A stretch of 64,000 bases of DNA from contig CAVUUY010000009.1 of assembly GCA_963744915.1 (NCBI GenBank), positions 248,001 through 312,000 on the forward strand. The letters are read 5' to 3'. Positions 35,601 through 43,807 of the stretch are shown one piece after another (positions within the stretch are counted from its first letter, which is position 1; each line of letters opens with the position of its first letter). The position numbers and the translations under genes were made by a program. Below the pieces are notes generated by a model. It had not been told where the DNA came from. It did no database searches and worked only from the letters and a program-made list of their open reading frames with translations. The stretch is from DATAFF01 sp963744915 (GTDB taxonomy: Bacteria; Pseudomonadota; Alphaproteobacteria; Rhizobiales; Aestuariivirgaceae).

Positions 35601-37861
35601 TGACGATTCCGGTCACGCTTTCCAACATTGCGCCGGGCGAGGAGGCCTATGTCGCGGTGGCGGCGGTGGATGTCGGAATTCTCAATCTCACCCGCTATCA
35701 GACGCCGGACCCCGATGGCTGGTATTTCGGCCAGCGCCGGCTCGGCCTGGAGATCCGCGACCTCTATGGGCAGCTGATCGACGGCACGACCGGGGCGATG
35801 GGTCGTGTCCGGTCGGGCGGCGACCAGGGCGGGATGACCATGCGGGGCAGCCCGCCGGTGCGCAAGCTCGTCGCCTTCTTCTCCGGCCCGGTGCGGGTCG
35901 ATGCGCAAGGCAAAGCCACCATCAGCATGGCGATTCCCGATTTCAATGGTTCGGTCCGGGTCATGGCCACCGCCTGGTCGGCGCATGGGTTGGGTCATGC
36001 CGAGACCGAAGTCGTGATACGCGACGAGATCGTGATCACGGCCGGCGTCCCGCGCTTCCTGGCGCCGGGCGATCGTTCGCTGGTGCGGCTCGACATCGCC
36101 AACCAGGATGGGCCGGCGGGAGATTACCAGCTCGATCTCGAGAGCAGCGGCGAACTGGCAATGGAGCGCGGCGCGCTGCCGGCGACGGTGGCGCTCGCCG
36201 CCGGCCAGAGGCTGGCGCTGAGCATCCCGGTGACTGCCCGCTCGGTCGGCACCGGCACGTTGACGGTCAGGCTGTCGCGGGCCTTGGGGCCGGCGGTGGC
36301 GCTCGAGGAGACGGTGCCGGTTCGCGCTGCCCAGCCGCCGGTGAGCGAGCGGCGGGTGATAGCGCTGCGTCCGGGCGGCACGACGGTCATCGACTCCGAT
36401 CTGCTGGCCGGCCGGGTTGCCGATGGCGCCAAGGTGACGCTCGGGGTGTCGCGATCGGCAGGCCTCGATGTGCCCTCGCTGCTGCTGGCGCTCGACCGCT
36501 ATCCGCTGGGCTGCGCCGAGCAGACGGTGAGCCGGGCGCTGCCGCTGCTCTATCTGTCGGAAGTGGCGCGGGAGAGCGGAATGGCCGACGATGCCGGGAT
36601 CCGGGCCCGCGTACAGGACGCGATCGAACGCGTGCTGGCCTATCAGGCGGCGAGCGGCAGCTTCGGCCTGTGGAGTCCGGGATCGGGCGATCTTTGGCTC
36701 GACTCCTATGTCACCGATTTCCTGACACGGGCGCGCGAGGAGCATTACCGCGTTCCCGACCAGGCGTTCGCGCTCGCTCTCGACAATCTGGAGAACGCGC
36801 TGTCCTACGATGCCAATGTCGCGGACCAGGGGCCGCAGATGGCCTATGCGATCTATGTGCTGGCCCGCAATCGACGGGCATCGATCGGCGATCTTCGCTA
36901 TTTCGGCGACGACAAGCTCGAGTCCTTCGGCACGGTGATGGCGCGGGCCCAGATCGCCGCCAGCCTCGATCTCTATGGCGAGAAGGGGCGCGCCGGGAGC
37001 GCCTTCGCAACGGCTTTCCGGCTGCTCAAGGCGAAAAGCGAGAACTGGTCGCGCACCGACTATGGCTCGCGGCTGCGCGACGGGGCGGCAATGCTGGCGC
37101 TGGCGGCGGAAAGCAAGCCAACGCCGCAATCGGTTGTGGAAATGATCGATTATGTGACCGACGAGCGCGTGGCGCGCGACCAGACGAGCACGCAGGAAAA
37201 TGCCTGGCTGCTGCTGGCGGCACGCGCCGTGCTGGCCGAGGGCGGCAGCATCCGCCTCAACGTCAACGGCACGGAGACGCAAGGCAATTACGCCCGCACT
37301 TTCGCCGGTCCGCAGATCGAGCGGACGCCGCTGACGGTGACCAATGCCGGCGCCGGCGATGTGGCCGCCGTGGTGACGGTCACGGCGGTGCCGGAGTTGC
37401 CGCTGCCGGCCGGCGGACAGGGCTTCACGATCGAGCGATCCTATTTCCATCTCGATGGATCGGAGGCCGATATCAGCCACGTGGCGCAAAACGAGCGGTT
37501 CCTCGCCGTCATCAAGGTGACGCAGACCACGAGCTGGCCGGCCCGGATCGCCGTCACCGATCTGCTGCCGGCCGGGTTCGAGGTGGACAACCCGAAGCTC
37601 GTCCAGAGTGCGGATCTCGCGGCGTTCGACTGGTTGCCGGAGATCACGCCGGCGCATAGCGAGGTTCGGGCCGACCGGTTTGTCGTCGCCCTCGATCGCA
37701 ATCCGGAGGAAACGGGCGCGTTCACCTTCGCCTATGTGGTGCGGGCGGTGTCGCCTGGCAGCTACGTCCATCCGCCGGCGATGGTCGAGGACATGTACCG
37801 GCCGCAGCTCAATGCCCGCACCGCGACCGGCAGAATGGAAGTCACGGGACGGACGCCGTGA
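32606..37861 (+). CDS. Bacterial alpha-2-macroglobulin (YfhM-like), thioester type
   Basis: A 1751-residue secreted or membrane-anchored protease trap. A signal peptide spans about residues 1-30 (RAALLLLFTVIIVTIAPLA, then ARAQ), and many macroglobulin-like beta domains follow. The thioester motif is intact: GCAEQT with Cys1303, followed by a helical thioester domain (RYPLGC, then TVSRALPLLYLSE) and C-terminal domains. Lacking a Cys in lipobox position, it may be soluble in the periplasm. It overlaps the PBP1C gene by GTGA, the classic yfhM-pbpC pairing. Such proteins trap invading proteases when the wall is damaged. I chose ATG 32606 (GGAGGA 11 bases upstream). Confidence 0.9.
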   Translation: MPVPVALRAALLLLFTVIIVTIAPLAARAQTANDIGPPPPPRFVPSDVVEEARRDAEKRQARTAEETKAADELGQLGSSALAAGDSRSAADYFRRAVALAKDDPAPWIGLARAKLAIAPADGNETYALPREATSAALAAYGLTRTAALRAESLAVLAQALERRELFRPALEAYKASLGLAESAPVRQAFLELKSRKGFRVVDHSVDADTLVPRICVQFSDDLVKSGTDYSSYVTLDGKPARGVEKDDRQLCVGGLSHGQRYRLALRQGLPAAIGETLEAPVTLEAYVRDRAADVRFTGSNFVLPTSGAKGIPVVTVNAREVELTLYRIGDRGLARLISDGKFLQQLDGYDADSIRQASGELVWKGIAETGFDLNKEVSTLIPLEQVLPERKAGVYVLVGRPRSDKSEEWKSRATQWFVVSNIGLSTFAGDDGLDVFARALDSARPAAGIALRLIARNNEILGTAQTDAEGHARFDAGLIRGAAAMAPAAVLASDAAGQDFVFLDLTRPGFDLGDRGVTGRKAPGPVDVFMYTERGIYRALDTVHVLALARDGSAKPLPGLPLTFIFKRPDGVEFARLTAPDLGGASHWSGFKLPGNVPLGTWTVGAHTDPTAEPVAEQQFLVEDFVPDRTEFTLTLPGTVLRPGTETRAQVEGRFLYGAPASDMRLDGEVRVSSTRSLESFAGYVFGLAEEDAVSNVTPLADLPATDAAGKASFAVPLGELPSATRPLAGALVLRMREGSGRAVERTASLPIDNGETFIGIKPGFGGDTVRQGTVAGFGIIAAKVDGARQAVSGLRWSLVKLEREYQWYRSGQSWNYEPVLRTQKVADGTVDAPLGDPARIAVPTDWGRYRLEVESPADGAATSYEFTSGWYVDQATTETPDGLEIGLDKAEYRPGETARLTISPRFAGESEIVVGGDRVVWRKRVDIAASGGVVDIPVTPELGAGGYVTVVHFRPGDNRETRMPHRAIGIKWLKVTPGDNLIGVALAPPSRMLPRQTLTIPVTLSNIAPGEEAYVAVAAVDVGILNLTRYQTPDPDGWYFGQRRLGLEIRDLYGQLIDGTTGAMGRVRSGGDQGGMTMRGSPPVRKLVAFFSGPVRVDAQGKATISMAIPDFNGSVRVMATAWSAHGLGHAETEVVIRDEIVITAGVPRFLAPGDRSLVRLDIANQDGPAGDYQLDLESSGELAMERGALPATVALAAGQRLALSIPVTARSVGTGTLTVRLSRALGPAVALEETVPVRAAQPPVSERRVIALRPGGTTVIDSDLLAGRVADGAKVTLGVSRSAGLDVPSLLLALDRYPLGCAEQTVSRALPLLYLSEVARESGMADDAGIRARVQDAIERVLAYQAASGSFGLWSPGSGDLWLDSYVTDFLTRAREEHYRVPDQAFALALDNLENALSYDANVADQGPQMAYAIYVLARNRRASIGDLRYFGDDKLESFGTVMARAQIAASLDLYGEKGRAGSAFATAFRLLKAKSENWSRTDYGSRLRDGAAMLALAAESKPTPQSVVEMIDYVTDERVARDQTSTQENAWLLLAARAVLAEGGSIRLNVNGTETQGNYARTFAGPQIERTPLTVTNAGAGDVAAVVTVTAVPELPLPAGGQGFTIERSYFHLDGSEADISHVAQNERFLAVIKVTQTTSWPARIAVTDLLPAGFEVDNPKLVQSADLAAFDWLPEITPAHSEVRADRFVVALDRNPEETGAFTFAYVVRAVSPGSYVHPPAMVEDMYRPQLNARTATGRMEVTGRTP

Positions 37862-39939
37862 GCCGCCGCTCGATCCGGCGATGGGCGGCGGGGGCCGCCG
37901 TGCTGGCGCTGATCGTGCTCGGCCTCGATCTTGCCGACCGGGCGTTCCCGCCGCCCTTGCCCAAGGCCGCCGATCTGTCGACGGTGGTGACCGACCGGCA
38001 GGGGCGGCTGCTCAGGGCCTTCGCTCTGCCCGAGGGCATGTGGCGTCTGCCGGTGACAGCCGATGAGGTCGATCCGAAATTCATCCGGCTGCTGCTGGCC
38101 TATGAGGACAAGCGGTTCGAGAGCCATCATGGCGTCGATCCGCTGGCGATGCTGCGGGCGGTGGGTCAGGCGGCGACGCGCGGCGCGATCGTGTCGGGCG
38201 GCTCGACGCTGACGATGCAGCTTGCGCGCCTCCTCGATGCGACGCCGGGGCACACGCTCTTTGCCAAGGCGAAGCAGGTGGTCCGGGCGTTGCAGATCGA
38301 GCGGCGGCTCGACAAGCGGCAGATCCTCGATCTCTATCTCGTCCGCGCGCCCTATGGCGGCAATGTCGAAGGCATCCGCGCCGCCGCCCTGACCTGGTTC
38401 GGCAAGGAGCCGCTCAAACTGACGCTTGCGGAAGCAGCCCTCCTGGTCGCTCTGCCGCAGCTCCCCGAGCGCCGCCGTCCCGATCGCGATGCCGATGCTG
38501 CCTACCGGTCGCGAAACCGGGTTTTGGCGCGGGCCCTGGCGGCGGGCGCCATCGAGGCGCGCGACTGCGCAAGGGCGATGGCACAGCCAATTCCGCCGGT
38601 TCGCCAGCAGCTGCCGATCCATGCCGCCCATCTTGCCCAGGAGGCGCAGCGCCGGGCGCCCCTGGTCAAATCGCACCGGCTGACGATCGATCGCGCCATG
38701 GAGGAAGCCCTCGAGCAGGTGGCTGCCGAGCGGGTGCGGCTGCTTGGCCGGCACCATTCGGTGGCGATGGTGCTGGCCGATGCGGCGAGCGGCGAGGTGC
38801 TTGCCTATGTCGGCTCGGGCGGCCTCTTCGATCGCGAGCATGCCGGTGAAATCGATATGGCGAGCGCGGTCCGATCACCGGGCTCGGCCCTCAAGCCGCT
38901 GATCTACGGCCTCGCCTTCGAACAGGGGATCGTTCATCCCGAGACCCTGATCGAGGATCGGCCGGTCAGCATCAGGGGCTATCGGCCGGGCAATTTCGAC
39001 CTGACCTACCAGGGCGACGTCACCGTGCGGACGGCGCTGCAGCTGTCGCTCAACGTGCCGGCGATCCGGCTGCTCGATGCCGTCGGGCCGCAGCTTCTGG
39101 CATCGCGGCTGAGCTTGGCCGGGGTCGGTTACGTGCTGCCGGATGGTGCCGCACCGGGCCTGCCGATCGGTCTTGGCGGCCTCGGCCTCAGACTGCTCGA
39201 TCTCGCCGCGCTCTATACCATTTTCCCCAATCGCGGCCGCGCCGCCGTGCTCGGCACCGGAGTGCCGCAGAGCCCCCGGCCGCAGCCGCCCGGCCGCGAG
39301 GTCCTCGATCCCGCCGCGGCCTGGTATGTCGGCGACATATTGGCCGGCGTCGCGCCGCCCGAGGCTGCGATGCGGCAAGGCTTTGCCTACAAGACCGGCA
39401 CGTCGTTCGGCTTCCGCGACAGCTGGGCCATCGGCTTCGACGGTCGGCACGTGCTGGCGGTATGGGCGGGCCGGCCCGATGGCAGCCCGTCGCCCGGAAT
39501 GACCGGACGGCTGAGCGCCGCCCCGATCCTGTTCGAAGCATGGACACGGGCCGGGCTCGGCGTGGTGCCGCTGCCGGCTGCGCCAGCCTCGGTGCTGCGC
39601 AGCACGGCGGGCGATCTGCCGCAGGGCTTGCGGCGGTTCAAGGCACCCGATGATCGGCTGGGCGTCGGCGCCGGGCCGGAGGCGGCGCCGGCGATCGTCT
39701 TTCCGCCGAATGGAGCCAGGGTCGACCTCGGATTTGCCGCCGGCGGGCCGGTCAGCCCGCTCGAGATGAAGATGCAGGGCGGTCGGGCTCCCTTCCAATG
39801 GCTCGTCAACGGCAAGCCGCTGGCCGGGGCGGAACGACGGCGGAGCCTCTTCTGGCAGCCGGACGGGCAGGGGTTCTCGACCCTGACGGTGATCGACGCC
39901 AAGGGGCGATCGGCCCGGGCGAGCGTCTTCCTGGAATGA
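37858..39939 (+). CDS. pbpC: Penicillin-binding protein 1C
   Basis: A 693-residue bifunctional peptidoglycan synthase. One N-terminal membrane anchor, then a glycosyltransferase domain with its catalytic glutamate in YEDKRFESHHG (about Glu83). The transpeptidase domain has SALK (Ser343), SLN at LSLNVPA and KTGTSFG. The C-terminal domain is the BiPBP_C type seen in PBP1C. GTG start in the 4-bp overlap with the macroglobulin gene. It repairs or extends peptidoglycan in the periplasm, and its coupling to an alpha-2-macroglobulin is the known defensive pair. Length is somewhat below the E. coli 770. Confidence 0.92.
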   Translation: MSRRSIRRWAAGAAVLALIVLGLDLADRAFPPPLPKAADLSTVVTDRQGRLLRAFALPEGMWRLPVTADEVDPKFIRLLLAYEDKRFESHHGVDPLAMLRAVGQAATRGAIVSGGSTLTMQLARLLDATPGHTLFAKAKQVVRALQIERRLDKRQILDLYLVRAPYGGNVEGIRAAALTWFGKEPLKLTLAEAALLVALPQLPERRRPDRDADAAYRSRNRVLARALAAGAIEARDCARAMAQPIPPVRQQLPIHAAHLAQEAQRRAPLVKSHRLTIDRAMEEALEQVAAERVRLLGRHHSVAMVLADAASGEVLAYVGSGGLFDREHAGEIDMASAVRSPGSALKPLIYGLAFEQGIVHPETLIEDRPVSIRGYRPGNFDLTYQGDVTVRTALQLSLNVPAIRLLDAVGPQLLASRLSLAGVGYVLPDGAAPGLPIGLGGLGLRLLDLAALYTIFPNRGRAAVLGTGVPQSPRPQPPGREVLDPAAAWYVGDILAGVAPPEAAMRQGFAYKTGTSFGFRDSWAIGFDGRHVLAVWAGRPDGSPSPGMTGRLSAAPILFEAWTRAGLGVVPLPAAPASVLRSTAGDLPQGLRRFKAPDDRLGVGAGPEAAPAIVFPPNGARVDLGFAAGGPVSPLEMKMQGGRAPFQWLVNGKPLAGAERRRSLFWQPDGQGFSTLTVIDAKGRSARASVFLE

Positions 39940-39957
39940 AACCGGCGCCGGCTCGGG

Positions 39958-40896
39958 TCAGCGAATGATCTGGCCGCTGCTGGACCAGCGGCCGAAGTTC
40001 GGCAGGTCGAGCGTTGCACCGATGCGGTCGAATTCCTGCGAAGTGGCCCCGCCGAAGGAATAGGTCGAGCCGACAAAGATGGTGTGGTCGAAGAAGCTCA
40101 CGTCCTCGTCCTTGTTCTCGAACTTGGCGCCACGATAGCCGAGGAAGGCGCGGGTCAGGCCGATGATTGGCAGGTCGAGCGAGAAGTCGTAGCGGGCGCT
40201 CCATTCGAGGATCTGACCGCCGTCATCGCCGTGGTCGATGTCGCCGTCGGCGAAGGCGAACTCGCCTTGCAGGCGGTTGTCCGAGCCGAAGAACGAATTC
40301 TCGTTGAAGAAGTAGCGGGCAACGCCGCGGGCGAAGAAGGCGTGCTGGAACTCGTTCTCGAACGACAGGAAATCGGTGTTCGGATTGAGCACGCCGCCCT
40401 GGCCATAGAGGGTGAACGGCCCGAAATAGAGCTGACCCTCGCCGCCGGCTGCGAAAAGGGCGTTCGACGTGTTGTCGGACTCGCCCTGGCCGATGGCAAG
40501 GAAACCGCCGAACAGGCCCAGATTCGGATCGCGCCACGATGCATGGATGCCGCTCTGGCCGCTGAGCTGGAAATTGTCACGCGCACCGTCATCGTCATTG
40601 TCGGTCAGCAGCGTGCTGTTGTACTCGATATCGACATCGCTCTGGATCGAGAAGTTGGTTCCAAGCGGCAGGCTGATGCGACCGGTGTTCGAGTCGGACC
40701 CGAATTGGTCCTCGTCCGGGTGGACATGTCTGGGATCGGCGATGAAGGTGTAACCGGACCAGTTCTCGACAATGCCGGAGACGACGAGGGCCAGCGGCGT
40801 GGGCGCGGCCATATCGGCGGCCCGGGCCGCTGCCGCCGGCAGGACCAGCACCGAGGTTGCCGCAAGAAGGCCCAAAACTCTCCGTCGCATCCGCAT
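39958..40896 (-). CDS. Predicted outer-membrane beta-barrel (porin-like) protein, unknown family
   Basis: A 312-residue protein with a clear signal peptide (basic MRMRRRVLG then a leucine/alanine core to AARAADM). The mature part has alternating hydrophobic/polar strands ending in aromatic residues, such as LYFGPFTLYGQ and ARYFFNENSFFG. A negatively charged loop (LTDNDDDGARD) could bind cations. It looks like a porin or outer-membrane channel, but I do not recognise the family. It ends 19 bp from the convergent pbpC and is monocistronic, with 127 bp to the ABC gene. Confidence 0.6.
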   Translation of the reverse strand: MRMRRRVLGLLAATSVLVLPAAAARAADMAAPTPLALVVSGIVENWSGYTFIADPRHVHPDEDQFGSDSNTGRISLPLGTNFSIQSDVDIEYNSTLLTDNDDDGARDNFQLSGQSGIHASWRDPNLGLFGGFLAIGQGESDNTSNALFAAGGEGQLYFGPFTLYGQGGVLNPNTDFLSFENEFQHAFFARGVARYFFNENSFFGSDNRLQGEFAFADGDIDHGDDGGQILEWSARYDFSLDLPIIGLTRAFLGYRGAKFENKDEDVSFFDHTIFVGSTYSFGGATSQEFDRIGATLDLPNFGRWSSSGQIIR

Positions 40897-41023
40897 CCCG
40901 GTTCGAATCGATAGGACGCAACCTTAGTCGACGAACCGGTAAACCGGAAATGATCAAAGCCCCGGACAGGAAATAGAAATATGCTGTTGCCGCGTGGTGA
41001 CAGCCGGGCCAGCGGTTGGCCCG

Positions 41024-42898
41024 CTATTCCGCAGCCTCGGCCGTGTCGCGGGCAATGAATCCGCCCGATTGGCGGTTCCACAATTCAGCATAGATGCCGC
41101 CGCGCTTCAGCAACTCGGCATGGGTTCCTTCCTCGACGATGCGTCCCTTGTCCATGATGATCAGCCGGTCGAGGGCGGCGATGGTCGACAGCCGGTGGGC
41201 GATGGCGATCACCGTCTTTCCCTGCATCAGGCTGTAAAGGCTCTCCTGGATTGCCGCCTCGACCTCGCTGTCGAGGGCGCTCGTCGCCTCGTCGAGGACC
41301 AGGATCGGGGCGTTCTTGAGCAATACCCGGGCAATGGCGATCCGCTGGCGCTGGCCGCCGGACAGCTTGACGCCGCGTTCGCCGACATGGGCGTGGTATC
41401 CGCGGTAGCCGTTCAGATCCTCGAGCTCCTGGATGAAGTCGTCGGCATGGGCGCGGCGGGCGGCAGCGACCGCCTCCTCGAAAGTGGCCTTCGGCCGGCC
41501 GTAAAGGATGTTGTCCACGACCGAGCGATGGAGAAGCGAGGTGTCCTGGGTCACCATGCCGATCTTCTCGCGCAGGGCTTCCTGCCCGACCAGGGCGATG
41601 TCCTGGCCATCGATGAGAATGCGGCCGCCCTCGAGGTCGTAGAAGCGCAGAAGCAAACTCACCAGGGTCGACTTGCCGGCTCCCGACCGTCCGACCAGGC
41701 CGACCTTCTCGCCGGGCCTGATGGTGAGCGACAAATTGTCGATGATCCCGCCCATGCCGTCGGCGCGGTTCTTGCCGTAATTGAAGTGAATGCGGTCGTA
41801 ACGGACCTCGCCGCGGGGGACGGTGAAGGGCCGGGAAACGGGCGGGTCGACGACGGTGCGCTCGCGGGCGATGGTTTCGATCCCGTCCTGCACGATGCCG
41901 ATCTGCTCGAACAGCGAAGCGAGCTCCCACATGATCCAGTGCGACATGCCCTGCATGCGCAGGATGAGCCCGATGGCGAGGGCAATGGCGCCGGCGGTGA
42001 CGGCTTCGATCCACCACAGCCAGAGCGACAGCGCGGCCACCGAGAACAGCAGCAGGGCGTTGAGCGCGTTGAGGGCAACTGTCAACAAGGTGACAAGGCG
42101 CATCTGCCGATGGACGGTGCCGAGGAAGATGTCCATGCCATTGCGGGCATAGCCGTCCTCGCGGTCGGCATGGGCAAACATCTTCACCGTGGCGATATTG
42201 GTATAGCTGTCGACGACCCGGCCGGTCACCAGCGAGCGGGCATCCGACTGCTCCTTGGAGATCACCTGCAGGCGCGGGATGAAATAACGCAGCGCCAAGA
42301 TATAGCCACCGAGCCAAAGGATCAGCGGCATGGTCAGACGCAGATCGCTCGATGCGAACAAGATCAGGGCGCCGGTGAAGTAGACGCCGACATAGAGCAG
42401 GACTTCGCTCACCTTCATGACGACTTCGCGCACGCCGAGGGCGGTTTGCATCACCTTGGTGGCAACCCGTCCGGCGAAGTCGTTCTGGAAGAAATCCATG
42501 CTTTGGCGCAGCACATAGCGGTGCGCCTGCCAGCGTGTCCGCATGGCGAAATTGCCGATCAGCCCCTGGTGGATGACCGCCTCGTACCAGAATTTCAGGA
42601 ATGGCAGGACGAGCAGAACGAGCGCGCCCATGCCGGCGAGGCCAAGCCAGTGGTCCTCCCAGAAGGTCTGGCGGTTGGCGGCGGACAGCCAGTCGACCAG
42701 CTTGCCGACAAAGGCAAAGAGCGACACTTCGATGAGCGCCACCACGGTGGCGAACAGCGACGAGGCGAGAAGCAGCGGCCCAAACGGCTTGGAATAGTGC
42801 AAAATGAAGCCGAAAAGCGTCGCTGGAGGCCGTTCCGGAAGCGCTTCCGGAAAGCTGTCAGTACGGGTTTCGAGCCAGCGAAAAATCGCGGCGATCAC
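41024..42898 (-). CDS. ABC transporter, MsbA-like fused permease and ATP-binding protein
   Basis: A 624-residue half-exporter. The membrane domain (six segments, residues 25 to about 330) precedes an ATPase with Walker A GRSGAGKST, signature LSGGQRQRIAIARVLLK, Walker B LVLDEATSALDSE and the H-loop IAHRLSTIA. This is the multidrug/lipid exporter type acting as a homodimer. GTG start with GGAG six bases upstream. It is distinct from the exporter at 23872-25581. Substrate cannot be stated. Confidence 0.88.
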   Translation of the reverse strand: MIAAIFRWLETRTDSFPEALPERPPATLFGFILHYSKPFGPLLLASSLFATVVALIEVSLFAFVGKLVDWLSAANRQTFWEDHWLGLAGMGALVLLVLPFLKFWYEAVIHQGLIGNFAMRTRWQAHRYVLRQSMDFFQNDFAGRVATKVMQTALGVREVVMKVSEVLLYVGVYFTGALILFASSDLRLTMPLILWLGGYILALRYFIPRLQVISKEQSDARSLVTGRVVDSYTNIATVKMFAHADREDGYARNGMDIFLGTVHRQMRLVTLLTVALNALNALLLFSVAALSLWLWWIEAVTAGAIALAIGLILRMQGMSHWIMWELASLFEQIGIVQDGIETIARERTVVDPPVSRPFTVPRGEVRYDRIHFNYGKNRADGMGGIIDNLSLTIRPGEKVGLVGRSGAGKSTLVSLLLRFYDLEGGRILIDGQDIALVGQEALREKIGMVTQDTSLLHRSVVDNILYGRPKATFEEAVAAARRAHADDFIQELEDLNGYRGYHAHVGERGVKLSGGQRQRIAIARVLLKNAPILVLDEATSALDSEVEAAIQESLYSLMQGKTVIAIAHRLSTIAALDRLIIMDKGRIVEEGTHAELLKRGGIYAELWNRQSGGFIARDTAEAAE

Positions 42899-43085
42899 GG
42901 CGGACTCCGGTCGGCTGTCGAGCCGTTGCTAGTGGGCAATGATAAGGGCGGAAACGAGGCGCCATTTGCGACGCATATTAGCGAAGCGCCTCGGCAATGA
43001 CACCCTCATCGGGCGCAAGCCTGACCTCCGGGCCGAGGCTCCCGCCGTCGCGCTCGGGCGAGGTGGATCGAACGCCTTGAGGAGG

Positions 43086-43523
43086 CTACTTGACCAGCGC
43101 TGGTTCGGCGGTTCGGAGAGGGCTGAACGCGACCGGTGTCGGCTCGAGCCGGGCGATCGCCTTCTGCAGCGGCATGTTGGCTGCTCCGGTCATGTAGGCG
43201 AAGCGGCCGCCATTGGGCTGGCCGAGGGCGAACACGCCGTTGCAGACCACCAGCTTCTCGCCGGGCGCAACCCTGGTCATCGTCAGGGGCGAGAGCTGGA
43301 CCAGGGTCCTCAGGCCCTTGACCTCGCGCATCGTCATGGCGCTGGCCGGACGCAGCTCCATCAGGCCGCATGGCAGATAGAGGAAGGGCAGCTCGGCAAT
43401 GAAGTTGGAGGTGTTCACCAGGACGAGGGTGAACAGCGGTGAAATGCCGCTCGAGCGGGGGACGATGCAACGCTCCGCGACCAGTCTCAGCAGCGGGTTG
43501 GCAACCAGCTCCACGTTCTTCAT
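43086..43523 (-). CDS. Conserved hypothetical protein, 145 residues
   Basis: I do not recognise this protein. It is a soluble beta-rich chain of 145 residues (LFTLVLVNTSNFIAELPFLYLP, then LRPASAMTMREVKG) with no signal peptide. Start ATG 43523 follows GGAG six bases upstream. It lies between two ABC/transport genes on the same strand, separated from both by more than 140 bp, so it looks monocistronic. Confidence 0.6.
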   Translation of the reverse strand: MKNVELVANPLLRLVAERCIVPRSSGISPLFTLVLVNTSNFIAELPFLYLPCGLMELRPASAMTMREVKGLRTLVQLSPLTMTRVAPGEKLVVCNGVFALGQPNGGRFAYMTGAANMPLQKAIARLEPTPVAFSPLRTAEPALVK

Positions 43524-43662
43524 CGACAGCTCCACTCTTGCGTCGAGGAGAGTTTGCCAGATATGCCTTAAAGGACTGTCAAGCAGTGAACGAAGTGCGG
43601 CAAAGTGAGTTGGAGTCACCAATTGTTAGTCTTGGGTAGGCATTGGGTATTCAACAACGTCC

Positions 43663-43682
43663 GCTGGCACAGGCGTGCCAGC
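43663..43682. other. Perfect 8-bp stem hairpin GCTGGCAC / GTGCCAGC
   Basis: Inverted repeat with a 4-base loop (AGGC) in the 283-bp gap between the 145-residue protein gene and the AI-2E gene. It precedes the small frame at 43699-43773. No T-run follows on either strand, so it is an operator or leader stem candidate, or nothing. Confidence 0.3.
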
Positions 43683-43698
43683 CGTAGAGGTTCGTGTC

Positions 43699-43773
43699 AT
43701 GGGGTATCTAGAAGCTGCATTCTTGTGTGCCGTCGCTTTGGTGATGATTACTGCCATACAGATGGACAGCTGA
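43699..43773 (+). CDS. Possible 24-residue hydrophobic small protein
   Basis: A short frame encoding MGYLEAAFLCAVALVMITAI and a few polar residues, a plausible single membrane helix. GAGG lies nine bases before the ATG. Nothing else supports it; the gap also holds a 24-codon frame on the opposite strand. Treat as a candidate. Confidence 0.25.
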   Translation: MGYLEAAFLCAVALVMITAIQMDS

Positions 43774-43807
43774 GCATAAGTACTTGTGAAATCTGGTGGT
43801 GAGCGCG

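Noticed and set aside
40898..40922. tRNA-like TTCGAATC sequence near the porin gene
   Set aside because: No acceptor stem or D-arm around it.
42929..42976. 15-codon frame upstream of the MsbA-like gene, possible leader peptide
   Set aside because: Too short, with no attenuation structure that I could support.
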